From Athripsodes cinereus (lineage: Eukaryota > Arthropoda > Insecta > Trichoptera > Leptoceridae), in contig OX388314.1 of NCBI GenBank assembly GCA_947579605.1, forward strand, positions 23,260,000 through 23,323,999: a stretch of 64,000 nucleotides of DNA, read 5' to 3'. Positions 46,559 through 57,910 of this stretch are shown piece by piece (position 1 is the first letter of the stretch; each line of letters opens with the position of its first letter). The position numbers and the translations under genes were made by a program. A model generated the notes under the pieces. That model searched no databases, was not told the DNA's origin, and saw nothing but the letters and a program-made list of their open reading frames with translations.

Positions 46559-47226
46559 GAACATCGTCAAGATTTAAATCACCTTTTCTTGGTACTCGCT
46601 TTCGTCATTGGATCGGAGGTGTTCTCGTAGAGATGAGACGTAAGAGTCCTGTACAACAATGGGTAGACTCGATACCTCAGCAAGAAAATAATAAACCGTT
46701 GGAGAAAAGTTCTTCTCACGACGATATAAGTGTTACTGAAGAAGCGTGCGATGTCGCTTCTTTGAAATTGGATTCTGATTCTGAGAGTGCGTCGACGAAA
46801 GTTACAACAACTGCGACAGCTCGTAGAAGTAGTTCACCTGTGCCTTGTTCGAGTCATAGTCGGGATACGGAAACCAATGAAGATAACGCTTATGGTGGTA
46901 TAGTGAACGAAGATGATAGTTCAGTTATAAACACCAACAAAACAAATGGTAGTGCTAGTAGTGATATGCAACATGCAAATAAAAACGGTAGTTCAATGAA
47001 CAATAAAGAAGAAAATGGTAGTTGTTCCAATAGTGAAAGTGCCAAGACTCCTCAAAGTGAGGAATCCGGTGAACAGAATGACAGAGTGTATATATATTCC
47101 AAATCAGTGGACAGCGGGAGTCTGCTGGAACGTAGCAAAGCCCCCTTAATGAGAGACAGGTCTGTCAACTCTGAGGGCAATAGTCCCAAACATAAAAACA
47201 TTTTGCGTAGAGATTCTTCGTTACAG
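46559..47226 (+). CDS. Exon 1 (first visible) of ITPRID/KRAP/TESPA1-like gene
   Basis: The exon follows a TTTATTTTAG acceptor and ends at CAG|GTAAGT, in phase 0. A Met at 46633 gives 198 residues here, but the frame is also open for 24 codons back to the acceptor, so the true start may lie in an unseen upstream exon. The encoded segment is hydrophilic and low complexity, rich in Ser, Asn and Glu, with no membrane segment or signal peptide. Near the start is SPVQQWVDSIP, which resembles the short N-terminal Trp-containing segment of ITPRID2; that similarity is from memory and weak. The Ser-rich tail runs into the conserved domain carried by exon 2. Vertebrate ITPRID/KRAP/TESPA1 proteins bind IP3 receptors and tie them to actin or signalling complexes; a similar role here is inferred from the domain only. 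With exons 2-4 the product is 319 residues from this Met, shorter than vertebrate ITPRID2. Confidence 0.82.
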
Positions 47227-48045
47227 GTAAGTTGTGTTTCATTCCTAATTAATCAGTGAATGTTTTAAAAAAATATTTTAATTATCTGTAGTCTCTGTCA
47301 TACGGTTGAGGCAGTCCAGATTGTTTTACATTTTGAGAATATTCAATTATGTTATTATGAAGAGAGTCTTGTTTTTTTACCCATAACCTATCAACCTAGA
47401 AGTATGTTTTTAAATGATGGAAAAGAAGCAAAGGATATTTCTTTATTCAGTTAACACAAATTTCTGATATAACTAAATGCAGGCATACATTATATTGAGA
47501 GTACAAATAATTTAAATTATTACTGTTACGACGAAGGCTAGTTTTTTCTGATAGTGATGAAAGCAACTCTGGGTATTTGACTGTATGTACCTAATATTTA
47601 TTTATTGTGCACTGAAATAAAAAAATGTATGTGGGTACATTTTTCTCAAGAGTGTTGACTCAATGTTGATATATTTGCATAATAATTACTGCAATTTCAT
47701 GCCAAGTTTAATTGTGTACTTGCAAATCTATCTTGTCACAATTTAGTTATATTTAAAACATATTATGTTGATGAATCTTTATATTAGTTAAAAAAAAACA
47801 TGTTTTTATGGTGGTTTAAATTTTTTAAAAGGAGACTGGTAGATTCTTCACTTTTCAAATAATTATTTGTTGAAGCATATTTTTTTTGGTAAGACATTTT
47901 TACACATAATAATCTGTATTTGGTGCTCATAGTATTCTGGATTTTCAAGGCATAAAACTTGTAAACTTCTAAATTTGCTAAGAATTATCACATGTTTCTT
48001 AAGTAGTTTTTTTATGTAGTTATTTATTCAGATATTATTTCACAG

Positions 48046-48195
48046 TCAGATACAAGCAGAGCATCGAGTGTAGAGAGTCTCCTAGAAGCCAGGAAGGTGG
48101 ATGCTGAGGCTGTACTCAGAGGTGTTGGATTTGGTCCTAGTCCTGCCAAAGTACAACTAGCTAGAATACCAGATAGATTTCTTAAACCATCCAAG
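48046..48195 (+). CDS. Exon 2 of ITPRID/KRAP/TESPA1-like gene (core domain)
   Basis: Fifty codons lie between a TTTCACAG acceptor and an AAG|GTTAGT donor, phase 0 at both ends. The product reads SDTSRASSVESLLEAR, then VLRGVGFG and RIPDRFLKPSK. This is the signature of the KRAP / ITPR-interacting domain: SVxELLE, an acidic stretch, xxLGFG, then IPxRF. The domain binds the N-terminal region of IP3 receptors in the vertebrate proteins. It is the strongest homology evidence for a host gene in the window. The codons are uninterrupted, and both splice phases match the neighbouring exons exactly. Confidence 0.9.
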
Positions 48196-48254
48196 GTTAG
48201 TTCAAATTTCTCCCTTTTGCCTTTTTGAAGTCATAGAGAAATACACTGGTAATA

Positions 48255-48372
48255 TAACCCTGGAGACTGTGGAGGTGTTCAAGGTAGGGCGAAAGACCCT
48301 ATTGTTTAGGAGGTGTTATGATTTCAAAATGGCGCATCTTAAAAAAATTGTCTAGATATTATTATTACCAAT
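48255..48372 (+). mobile_element. CR1-like LINE 3' fragment in intron 2
   Basis: Encodes LETVEVFK then KTLLFRRCYD and shares the 3' UTR (TGGCGCATCTT, TTGTCTAGATATTATTATTA) with the fragment at 39.3 kb on the opposite strand. Confidence 0.75.
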
Positions 48373-48852
48373 ATAGTGTCTTTACCAGTGAGTTATTTAT
48401 TTATTTATTTCAATTTTACAGGATACATACAGTTGATACAAAAAATACAATGTTCTATTACATATTTAGCAATAAGCAAACCAGTGAAGATCCTTATATT
48501 ACCCTTATGTGCTCTACAAAACATACATAACTAAACATAACAGATAAAATCAACAAGTGTTATATCTATCTATATATATCTATATTCTTACCTGCGTTTC
48601 TTGGCATCTCTTGTGGAGTAGGCAGAGTAATTTCTTATCTCTGTGTCTATACAAAAATTTAGACATTCAGAATGTCTTATTCATGATTATATGCATGTAT
48701 AATGATACTGTTTATAATAATTTTATTTTCTGTCCTGGTTTTTTTTAATTTTTTATTTGATACTATTTTTATTTTAATCTTACAAAGAGTAATTAGTGTT
48801 AATTTTATGTAATTTGCAATACAGCCGTTTATTGCTTCAATAAATAAATATA

Positions 48853-48925
48853 TGATCCCTTTTACGGGACACTGAAAAACTTATAGAAAGAAGTGGGAGA
48901 CCTATTCTTTGCCAGGAACAATTTC
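48853..48925 (-). repeat. Family A distal block, intron 2
   Basis: GATCCCTTTTACGGGACACT, AAAGAAGTGGGAGACCTATT, CTTTGCCAGG. Confidence 0.6.
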
Positions 48926-49276
48926 TATTTTTGTATCATTCTGTAATATTAATATTGTTTCGTATTCATCTTAAATAATGCTTGCTGTGTATTGACGAAG
49001 GTCATATTTATCAATGCTCGTTAATCTGAAAAATGTCTCAACTGATTAAATTCCAATATGGAACAATAACAACACTCAGTTACAATGACCACATCTTGTT
49101 AGCAGTAATGTAATCATATGTCAGTCATAATACACCCAGTTAGTTCATTGAACAATCAATAGAATGATTGGTGGAACTGGGTTACCAAAGACCGTGTCAA
49201 TCAAACCATTTGTCTGTCTTTCAATATTTTACAAATATTCCGAAGAAAAAAATAATGTCAATGATTTCTTTCCTGA

Positions 49277-49423
49277 GCCCGTAGACAAACCGTACTTAGC
49301 GATCGTCTACTGGCGAACTTTTGGACAATCTACCTACATGTTCCATATTATTATGCGTTATTGTTGCAGTTATAGGCGAAAATTCGTTTGTAGTCGATCG
49401 CCAAGTGCGTGTTTTTCTAGGGC
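49277..49423. mobile_element. MITE related to the CCTAGACAAA family, intron 2
   Basis: Left GTAGACAAACCGTACTTAGC and GATCGTCTAC pair with right TAGTCGATCGCCAAGTGCG and TTTTTCTAGGGC. Like its relative it lies in the CAAAGAATA end of a family A repeat. Confidence 0.72.
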
Positions 49424-49725
49424 AGCTGGAGTCCCCAGCAAAGAATATATCTCCCACTCTTTTCCGTTAGTTTTCTAGTGTCCTATAAAAGGCAGGTGTT
49501 GAGAAAACCTCACGAATAAGACCAATAACATGCAGCATCACTCATGTATTGAGTGCTATGACAGAAAAAGAGAGAGAATACCACTAACATTTACAATTCA
49601 GCAATGAGGTCCTGACCCATCTTGAATATTTTACTTTTATTGGGTCGGAAGGGATGACCTACATGTTTATTACACGCAATTGGTCTGCTGGCTTCCGCAC
49701 TTGTGGGAGATATCATGATAAATTA
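49424..49725 (+). repeat. Family A repeat, long copy, intron 2
   Basis: CAGCAAAGAATATATCTCCC, TAGTGTCCTATAAAAGGCAG, an inserted GA-tailed repeat (GCAGCATCACTCATG...AGAGAGAG, also at 12728), then TTCAGCAATGAGGTCCTGAC and ACTTGTGGGAGATATCATGA. Confidence 0.65.
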
Positions 49726-49984
49726 TATAGTAGCAATTACAGGTTACTTTCCTGTGGTACATTTGGCACGGTTCATGACTATCTTGAGGGCGTCACACCT
49801 CCTTCTGAGTAATAATGTTATTAGTTTGCTCCTGAATGTGGTGGTAGATTGGTTCAGCCGCAATTTCATTGTACAGTTTGATGCAAAATATCTTTCTAAA
49901 TGTCCTGAATAAGGATCTATTTGCTGTGAATGTCTTAACACACAGACCCTTATTTAGGCAATCTTTCAATTTTCAATTCATAAA

Positions 49985-50315
49985 TTAACTACTATACCTT
50001 TATGCCGTGTCCCAAGTGGGGTAGACAAAGAGAAGGGAACGCCAAATAGATATATTTTTACACACTTCCTTCGCTACCTTCAAATTCATACAATTTCTCA
50101 TGCACACACATCAGTTTGTCTTACTCATCACACGACCGTCCTTGAGAATTTGATCCACGTGATCAAGTCACGTGGTTCTCGGACGCCTGCGATTCCTCAC
50201 ACCCTTTCTTTCAGACTAGTATATCCTCTTTGTCATTCCTACCTCGTTCAATGTCACATGCCCAAACCATCGTAGTTTATTCACGCGCAATCTGTCCACA
50301 ACACTCTTCGTGCAT
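49985..50315 (-). mobile_element. LINE 3' fragment (LRVNKLRWFGHV / RPRTT family) in intron 3 region
   Basis: Minus strand reads VVDRLRVNKLRWFGHV, MTKRIY, then LDHVDQILKDGRV, NLKVAKEVCKNISIW and SLLCLPHLGHGIKV with stops and frameshifts between. It ends just 40 bp upstream of exon 3 of the host gene. Confidence 0.75.
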
Positions 50316-50353
50316 TGATAAATTAAATTTAAAATAAAATATATAATTTTCAG

Positions 50354-50447
50354 GTTAAAGGTGTCAACACTGAACAATTCATTAAGGAGGAACAGAAGTC
50401 CATCAAAATGCATGACTGTGGTGTTTTTGGTTATAAAGGATTAACAG
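50354..50447 (+). CDS. Exon 3 of ITPRID/KRAP/TESPA1-like gene
   Basis: The exon follows a TAATTTTCAG acceptor and ends ACAG|GTATAT: 31 codons plus one base. It continues the domain with VKGVNTEQFIKEEQKSI, matching the part of the family after IPxRF (a KGI/V followed by an amphipathic helix), then HDCGVFGYKGLT. The split Gly codon is completed by the first two bases of exon 4, which supports the model. An old LINE fragment and TAG-tailed repeats lie in the 2.2-kb intron before it. Confidence 0.85.
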
Positions 50448-50499
50448 GTATATAATCAACTTTATCAAAATATAATTTGTTATATTTACTTATTTATTG

Positions 50500-50610
50500 A
50501 GGTGGTCAGTAGCTTAATAATAGTATTCGGGAGTTCCGAGACTTTAATTCTTCTGCTGACATAATTCACCATCATTATTTGGGGGTGTATTTTGTAATAG
50601 ATTAGGCAGT
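50500..50610 (+). mobile_element. Degenerate S1-related SINE in intron 3
   Basis: GGTGGTCAGTAGCTTAATAA, CCGAGACTTTAATTC and GGGGGTGTATTTTG keep the S1-like order but both boxes are eroded. Confidence 0.4.
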
Positions 50611-52025
50611 TTTATAATAGGTTTAATCGATATAGGTTTTGAAATAACTTACATATCTAATTTTTTGAAAAACATATGCACTTAATTTATAGTTATTTTC
50701 TACATAAAAGAAACTTGCAGCGTTCTTCCAGGATACAACATATTAGTAAAAGGGTGTTTATCATAAACGCAGATCACTAAATATATTTGTTTACAAAAAA
50801 AGGTTCAAATTTATAAAAGTTTGTAAAATATCAAGCGAATGATTTTATCCTTTTTTTATTAGCTGTATGAGTTAAGGGAATTTTAATCACAAATTAATTA
50901 GAAGCCTAGATAAGATTATAATTAATGGCAGGAGCCAGGAATATTTGATTTGTTCTTGATAACGTATTGATATTAATTTGGTATCTTTTATTAATTATTT
51001 TTTTACCGTAACTACCGTAAATCTAATTAACCGTAATCGTATGTGATTACATTTTAGTAAGAATTATAAATATTTTTAACTGTTTGTGGATTCAACAGGT
51101 TTTGGAAAAAATGTCTCTCAACTATTTATAGTATTAATCAGTTTTCAAAACAACTTTTTTACAATGTTAAAATATTTACTGGTTTTGGGTACCATATCTA
51201 GATGACAATACTAATCAGACAAATGTCAATTGGAGACCAATTTCAAATAATGCAACAATAATGCAAATTGCCAAAAAAATTGGGATTAAATTCCGTACCT
51301 GAGAGTTATTAGGACTCGAGTGCATTTTTGACAAAAATGGCAAGCGGAAATAATACAACAGTCGTGAGTCTTAAGAACAGAAATGCTTAGGGTCATAAGA
51401 ATTGAAGTGCTCATCACTATGGTATATACTATATACAGCTTATTACTAGTAAAATGTTAGACTTTTTCGATTAAAAAATTGAATTTGAAAATGGCATTTT
51501 AGTACTTAAGACTAAATGGCAATCAAGTACAGAATTATGTTGAAGAAACAACACATGTGGAGCTACCACTGCAATTTAAAAGAGAAAAACATCATACTTG
51601 TCAACAATGCTTCATTCTTAAACAAGTAACCATTCCATTTTTATTGAGCAACCAATATCAGTTGTCTAAGAAATATAGTTTTAAACTGATTTACATATAT
51701 GTAGATCTACCTAACCTTTCTTATTAATAAAAGTGAAACAATTTAGGCGAGTGATATACCACCAATCAAATTTAAAAAATGTTGGACAGTTTTCATCTTT
51801 TCATGGTTCATTGCTAATTAAAGTTGTATTCCATGTATGTTCATAGACTGTATGTGTTCATGGACAACATTCACCAATTCATTGATTGGACGATTTTTTG
51901 TTTTTCAAACCTAGTTTGACAATTTTGATAATGCGATCTCCACTTGACATTTGACTGATTTATATAGTTTTTGCTAGGAATACTATTAACATTCATACTT
52001 ATAAGCATTCACTATAACATAAGAC

Positions 52026-52229
52026 ATTATATTTCGTCGGTAGCCTGGAGGTAGAGTCTCGGCCTTGTGAACATGGGGTCCGTGGTTCGATACCAGGTGC
52101 CGGCAAACTCCCCTTTCACGACACAAGCTTTTAGTAGCTTACTGTGAAAGGTGTATAAGGTTGTATTTGGGTTTATAACAAAAACCCATATATATCTTTT
52201 TTAAAAAAAAAAAAAATATATTATATTTC
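52026..52229 (+). mobile_element. SINE S1, copy 5, with target-site duplication, in intron 3
   Basis: Plus-strand copy: GTCGGTAGCCTGGAGGTAGA, box B GGTTCGATACC, body and A tail ending 52216. ATTATATTTC at 52026-52035 repeats exactly at 52220-52229, consistent with a target-site duplication; its last bases may belong to the SINE head. It lies within an intron of the ITPRID-like gene, on the sense strand. Confidence 0.88.
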
Positions 52230-52230
52230 T

Positions 52231-52860
52231 GTATGTGGAAGTGAAACTACACCGTGTCAAATTTTGGCCAAAGTGACTTATTAACATAATATCGTAGCCC
52301 TTGTTATGTTATTTTAGATGGCATATTCAACTATCTTGATTACGTGTTATATTTTTGGGAGTTTTGTTATTACAAAACCATTGTATGTAAATTTAACACA
52401 TGAAACTATCATATAAGGCTTAGGCAAGACAGCGCCACCTTATTTGGTAGTGCCCTGCATGGCACTTGAACCCGTAACCCATCCCTATCGCGAGGTGCAT
52501 ACCATGGGTTAAGGATGGGTTGCGGGTACAAATCCCATCCAGGGCGCTACCAAATAAGGTGACATTGTCTTTTCTAAGCCTTATAAGATACTTTCGTGTG
52601 CTTAATTCACAGATTTATGTTTTGTGATATTCATACATAAAAAAATATGTCAAACAATGTCATTTTTACATGAAATTGTGTATTTTTTTCAAAGTGCAAG
52701 TTATGGATAATAGCAATTATCCATAATACCTAATTTTCGACAATAGTTTTGTATAAGCTAACATGTGAGAAGCAAATGTAATTTTGTTGGAAAATTTTGA
52801 AGGGCCACGCTGAAAAGTAATGTCACGTCTTATAGGTACTGTAGTTTCGCTCAGGCATAC
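52231..52860. mobile_element. MITE family M1, copy 1, interrupted by another inverted repeat
   Basis: Ends GTATGTGGAAGTGAAACTAC and GTAGTTTCGCTCAGGCATAC are imperfect inverted repeats. It begins two bases after the S1 SINE target duplication and carries the nested element 52412-52585. Confidence 0.75.
52412..52585. mobile_element. 174-bp inverted repeat nested in M1 copy 1
   Basis: Left TATAAGGCTTAGGCAAGACA, CACCTTATTTGGTAG, CCCGTAACCCATCC; right GGATGGGTTGCGGGTAC, CTACCAAATAAGGTG, CTAAGCCTTATA. Each arm carries a box B-like word (GGGTACAAATCCC; the inverse TGCACTTGAACCC-like GGCACTTGAACCC), so the arms may be an inverted pair of tRNA-like SINE ends. Confidence 0.75.
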
Positions 52861-53365
52861 AGATTTATTATCACACAATATATATAATAAGTATACTACA
52901 ATATGTATGATGTTTATTTGCGGGATTACGTTAGAGTTTTGTACTCCAATATGTCGCTTCATGAAAGTGCCTCCGCAACGAGTGAGAGCCAATTCGGGAC
53001 CGGCGTTGCCAACTGTAACCATTCAGTAAGGAACTACACAATACTAACAACACCTACTACTACTACCACCACCCTATATCATATCACTTAGTGTTTACAG
53101 TCATACCTATTTGATGTTGTTTATTTAATAGAAAAACAAATATTATGAATGATAAAGTAGAAGTACCTATGTTTTAACATTATTTTTACGATAGTAAGAT
53201 AACTTTTTGTGGACAAGGTCCTAATACAATTAACTGACTGAATCACGATTTTTTTAATATGGCAATTTTAATTTTACAGAGTAGGTCTTTGTGTTTTTTC
53301 TATGAGTTCTGTAATAGCCAGAAAAATGCAAGTGCTTTTAAAAATCACAAATAATACATTAAAAA

Positions 53366-53505
53366 CTTTAATTCAGTAATGAGGCATGCTACACATCCTG
53401 AATGTCTTATTTTTCTGTGACATGAAAAGAACAAGCTCTGTTCATCATACGCAGTTAGTTCGCTGACTACCCCGTGTATGTGAGATGCCACGATGGTATA
53501 GAAAT
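53366..53505 (+). repeat. Family A repeat, intron 3
   Basis: TTCAGTAATGAGGCATGCTA, CCTGAATGTCTTA, GCAGTTAGTTCGCTGACTAC, CACGATGGTATAGAAATATG. Confidence 0.65.
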
Positions 53506-53928
53506 ATGTAGATAAGAAATATATCTTCATTATAAGGATTTTCAAAGTCTTGTATATTAAAAATATGATTTACTTTTGAATCAATAAGTTCACCAGTAAA
53601 AAAATTAATGTTGTGGTTTTTAGTATTTGCGTCAATATTTTATAGACAACTATAGCTTTGATAGTCTTGTTATGATGTCTTAAAATCTCTTAAGTGGTAA
53701 TTTAGTGTTAGGTGTAGGAAAATATATCGTTGGCATTTCTAGGAAATTGATAAAAATATACAAAATTGCTAACATAATTAGATAAAAATCTTACTAAAAC
53801 TTGCCTAATTAGATAAAAATAGTTACATAAAAACAAATATTTGAGTCATATACACAGTAAATTCTCATTTACTGTGTATATGTTTCATGTAAATTAATTG
53901 ATTAAGATAATATTTCAGTTTTAGTTAG

Positions 53929-55073
53929 TACCCAACTAGCACACAAGAGGTATAAGAAGCTCTAAATCAGCTGATTAACAGGTCTTTTTTACTCTAATGG
54001 TGATACAAAAGGGTTAAACATTGGCGATATAGCCAGCTATACCCCCGTTATACCTCCGGTTTGGGCACAAATTATTCAGCCTTGGGTGATGTTATCTCCT
54101 TTCTACCGCCTTTATAGCATTAAAGGTGATACAGTAGCGGTACAGTACAGTAAGATCGCTCTATTAGTTAAGAAGTGTACCGCTTGGTGTCGTGTCAATA
54201 GCTGTTAATATTTCTTCCTGATTTGTTGGTAAACAAACGTGGTGGAACATTGCAATTAAATACTTATTGACAATACTATACCAATATTAGTGAAAACATA
54301 ATAACTATTTTGTCGATCAGGATTTTCATATATCAGGTATGTAATATTTTTGTTTGCTAAAGTATGATATTCCTCGAAAAATTGGTGCGGATGTAATTTT
54401 ACTGTGATAATACATGTATGTTTAGATCAAAATTTTGAAGCGCCCGTGAAATATTAATATTTTATTGTGAAAAAATAATTTTAAACTAGTGTAGTGTGTA
54501 CCAGTGTAGTAGTGCAAATATATTTTTTACTTAATTTGTTATAAATACAGATGATAATGAAATTAAATGAGTGAATTATAATAAATATTCGAGTTTACCA
54601 CCATATTTCTCTAAAAATTGTTAATTTCATTTATTTTATTTCTCTATAATAATATTATTCAATGCATACAAAATGGCGAATCAATTAATACCGCTAAATG
54701 ATCTATCGTACCAATAGTGCAGCCAGTGGTGGTTTATGAGTAGTCATGTGGTACATTATACCGCTGGAGGTATAAGAGACGTCGCGGCCGCTTTTGTATT
54801 ACCTATAGTGACGTATACCACCATTATGCATTCTAAGGCGGGAAAGGTAGTAATAGAGTGACCCCTTTAAACGCTACTATATCACTTTAGGCTGAATACC
54901 ATATCTAATTACTGTTGTATCGCTTTTATATTACTCAAGACGTTATATGAGGAAATAAAGTTCACATATATCGCTTTGGGAGAATGAAAACACTATTATA
55001 GATCTCTTATTCAACTCAAGACTCCAAAAGGGTGGTATATCTTTGCTTTTACAGCTTATGTGCTAGTTGGGTA
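53929..55073. mobile_element. 1.15-kb non-autonomous DNA transposon, intron 3
   Basis: Ends are TACCCAACTAGCACACAAG and CTTATGTGCTAGTTGGGTA, a TIR of ~19 bp with one mismatch. The interior has no ORF but many short TATACC/GGTATA words in both orientations (e.g. 54040-54062, 54759-54772, 55033-55040), resembling subterminal transposase-binding repeats. No longer target duplication is evident. Confidence 0.75.
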
Positions 55074-56346
55074 ACATCATTCTTTTTATATTGTCAAAAT
55101 AATTTAATTTCTATTTCATATAATAATTTAATCACTATATTCATAAATTATTTATCATATATGAAACCATGTTTATAGCTAGTTATTAAATACTTGTATT
55201 TCAACTATAAATCAAACTGTTTATGGACCATAACCACTATAAACATACGATTACATTTTATCATTCATAAAATTAACATAATTTTAATAATAATCAATTA
55301 GGTATATTATTTTTCCTATCAAGATATCTCCAATACATAGATGTCTCTAGATGTAATTTCCTTTCTTACTCACTCTGTCTCTCTCATCTTACACAACATA
55401 TAGTATAACTATTATCCTTTCTCTCACTCTATCTTTCTTCTTTTTTTACTTTCTAGTGTTCTATATAGATGTACCCTGTCTGTTCATGTGATTGGTTTTG
55501 TTCCTTAGTACTTCGTGTCCAACAAATCCAATTTAATTATGTATCACCTCTGTACCTCTTCTTCGTCTTACTTCTAAGTTTTTAATGTATGTATACAAGG
55601 CATCAAACTCCTAGCATGATGTTGTGTGTTTTTTTTATTACGATTTATAATTATTGTTCAATCGGTTTTTATTACTTTTATATACTTATGGAAAACAATT
55701 TGGTAATCAGAGGACAAAAGGAGTCAATTTCATCAATAAGCAAAGAAAAGATTGTAGTTAATAACAGTTTTTTTTTTCTAAATATTCTACACTAATCTAA
55801 ACTACTATTACATTATTTTGAAAAAAAATCTCTGCGTATTTCTGGTTCAGAATATATCTTTTATATTTGTCCATGATTTGCATTACCATTCAAAAGACAG
55901 GTATTTTATTATACATAATCCATTTGAAATATTTCATTCAACAGTTGTGAGTTAAGACATTAATCATGAATGTTTTATTTTCTGTAGCACTGAGAACATG
56001 GCAGTGTGAATGTTCGTTACATGCATCAGTCTACTGACTAACCTATTTTTAAGAGACGCCGTGATTACAAAAATGAACTTTCTCAAAATATTGTAGTGGT
56101 TAGAAGACTGATATGGAAGTATCCTAAAAAAACTACCTTCAAACAGCTTATGCAAAAGCTCCTTTTGCCATCTGTCTACCAATTTTGAATTTTTCTTCTA
56201 TGCTGTGTGTGATTTCTTTGTTTACCGTGATGTATTTTTGATACGTATTTAAAATTCTAATGAATTACCTATCATTTAGGATTCTTTCAATGTTTTTAAT
56301 TGATTTTCGGCTTGTTGTATTTTCAGCACCAATGTATATTTTAAAT

Positions 56347-56559
56347 ATAATTACGAATGTTTGGAGTCAAAAAAACTTTACTAATACCACTAAAAATTAT
56401 TATACGCGCGACCAAGGTTTCAACAGGTAACCTGTCATTTGACAATAGTCAAATATTGCGCCTTGGTTACGCGTATAATAATTTGAAACCTTGGTCGCGC
56501 GTATAATAATTTTTAGTGGTATTAGTAAAGTTTTTTTGACTCCAAACATTCGTAATTAT
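56347..56559. mobile_element. MITE with perfect 77-bp inverted repeats, intron 3
   Basis: Arms 56347-56423 and 56483-56559 are exact reverse complements (ATAATTACGAATGTTTGGAG... ending GCGCGACCAAGGTTTCAA), with a 59-bp spacer. A diverged part of the arm, CCTTGGTTACGCGTATAATA, is also repeated directly at 56461-56480. Located in the last intron of the ITPRID-like gene. Confidence 0.9.
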
Positions 56560-57426
56560 GTTTAGAAATTACCACAACGTTACCGCCAAATCAATAAATA
56601 ATATATTTTAAATGTCTATATTTTTTATAAAACAGAATAAATCTTCTATATGCTTTATTGTTCACACACTTGTAAAGCATTCGCACTGTCTAATCCATTT
56701 GCCATAGAAATGATTTTATGTGATAAATAGATGGATGTAATTAAAATTATTCTGTATAATTTTTCACTTCATTCAGATTTTTGTCATGAATTTTGAGTGT
56801 CCGGTATTCTTTGGAATTCTTATCTTTTTAATCTTCTATTTTTTTTTGTTGTTTTAAAACACACTAATGTTTTTTTTTCAGTTTGGCATGATTATCACCA
56901 TTCGTACATAAGTTTTATTATTTGCATTAATATGTTTGTAAACGTACAACACAATTGGCTTCTTAATAAATGTCTTTTTTTTCTCAAAATTTGTATATCT
57001 CTTGATTGGATTTATTTGAAATTGATGTGTTGATTTTTTTTGTGAATTTGATGTTGTATTATATAGATGTGTTTTAGTGCTTATTTACTTTCATTTGCAC
57101 TATTTTGTCAAGTATTTATATGCTGTCAGCCATTTTGTAAAGTTCTATGTCAATTTCACAAGTAGAAAGATTTTAAATTAACAGAATATTCCAATTTTTT
57201 ATGCAAAATTTTTACAAATTTTTTTTTTAGCTTTTGATCAAATTACATTGTTTTTATTACTTGACATCTTTTTAAATCAAATTTGTAAAAAATAATTTCT
57301 ATAAATGTAAGTGTAAATGGAATGCTTTTTAAATTTAGAAAAAGGACAAACTTTGACATTTTATCTATGATTATAATTTCACATCTAGCAACACTTGTAC
57401 AGCAAAGATAAATACTAAATAAACAT

Positions 57427-57731
57427 GTACATCAGAGCAAAACTGCGCTATATTGATTTATAACTAAAGTGACTTATGAACTCATGACTTATGTTTTATT
57501 CGTCGTTATTCTTTCTCTTTTCTTCACAAAAGACAGCCATTGTAACTTGATATCGTTTGAGTTTTATAAAAGAGAATTTAACAATTAGCAGCAATGCACC
57601 ACAATAATTATTGATAGTGATTTCATATTGACAAACATGTGAAAAGCAATTGTAATTTTGTTGAAAAAGCTTTGAATAGTTATACTGAAAAATGACATTT
57701 CCTGATGTGGTGTAGTTTTGCTCTGACATAC
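57427..57731. mobile_element. MITE family M1, copy 2, next to exon 4
   Basis: Ends GTACATCAGAGCAAAACTGC and GTAGTTTTGCTCTGACATAC. The right end lies 57 bp upstream of exon 4 of the host gene, so it contributes to the intron's 3' region. Shares AATTGTAATTTTGTTG-type internal sequence with copy 1. Confidence 0.78.
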
Positions 57732-57788
57732 ATATATACTCTGCAGGTTCTTTATGGTTTTGTATTACATTCTTCTGTCTTTTTTCAG

Positions 57789-57910
57789 GGGACCCTCATG
57801 CTCCTACGTCGACAATAGTAACTAAAATCATCGAAAGAATTAGTAGTCGTGAAGAACTCCCTGAACCACCTCCTGAGATGAGATCAAGGAGAAATACAAA
57901 TACTTATTAA
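57789..57910 (+). CDS. Exon 4 (terminal coding) of ITPRID/KRAP/TESPA1-like gene
   Basis: The exon follows a TTTTTTCAG acceptor. GG completes the split Gly codon; 39 residues and a TAA follow. The product reads GDPHAPTSTIVTKIIERISS and then an acidic/proline stretch ELPEPPPEM and a basic end. The protein stops soon after the KRAP domain, whereas vertebrate relatives continue for hundreds of residues. It is therefore either a short form, an insect-type short protein, or an alternative last exon. An AATAAA sits at 57921-57926, probably too close to the stop to be the used signal; another is at 58593-58598. Confidence 0.8.
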
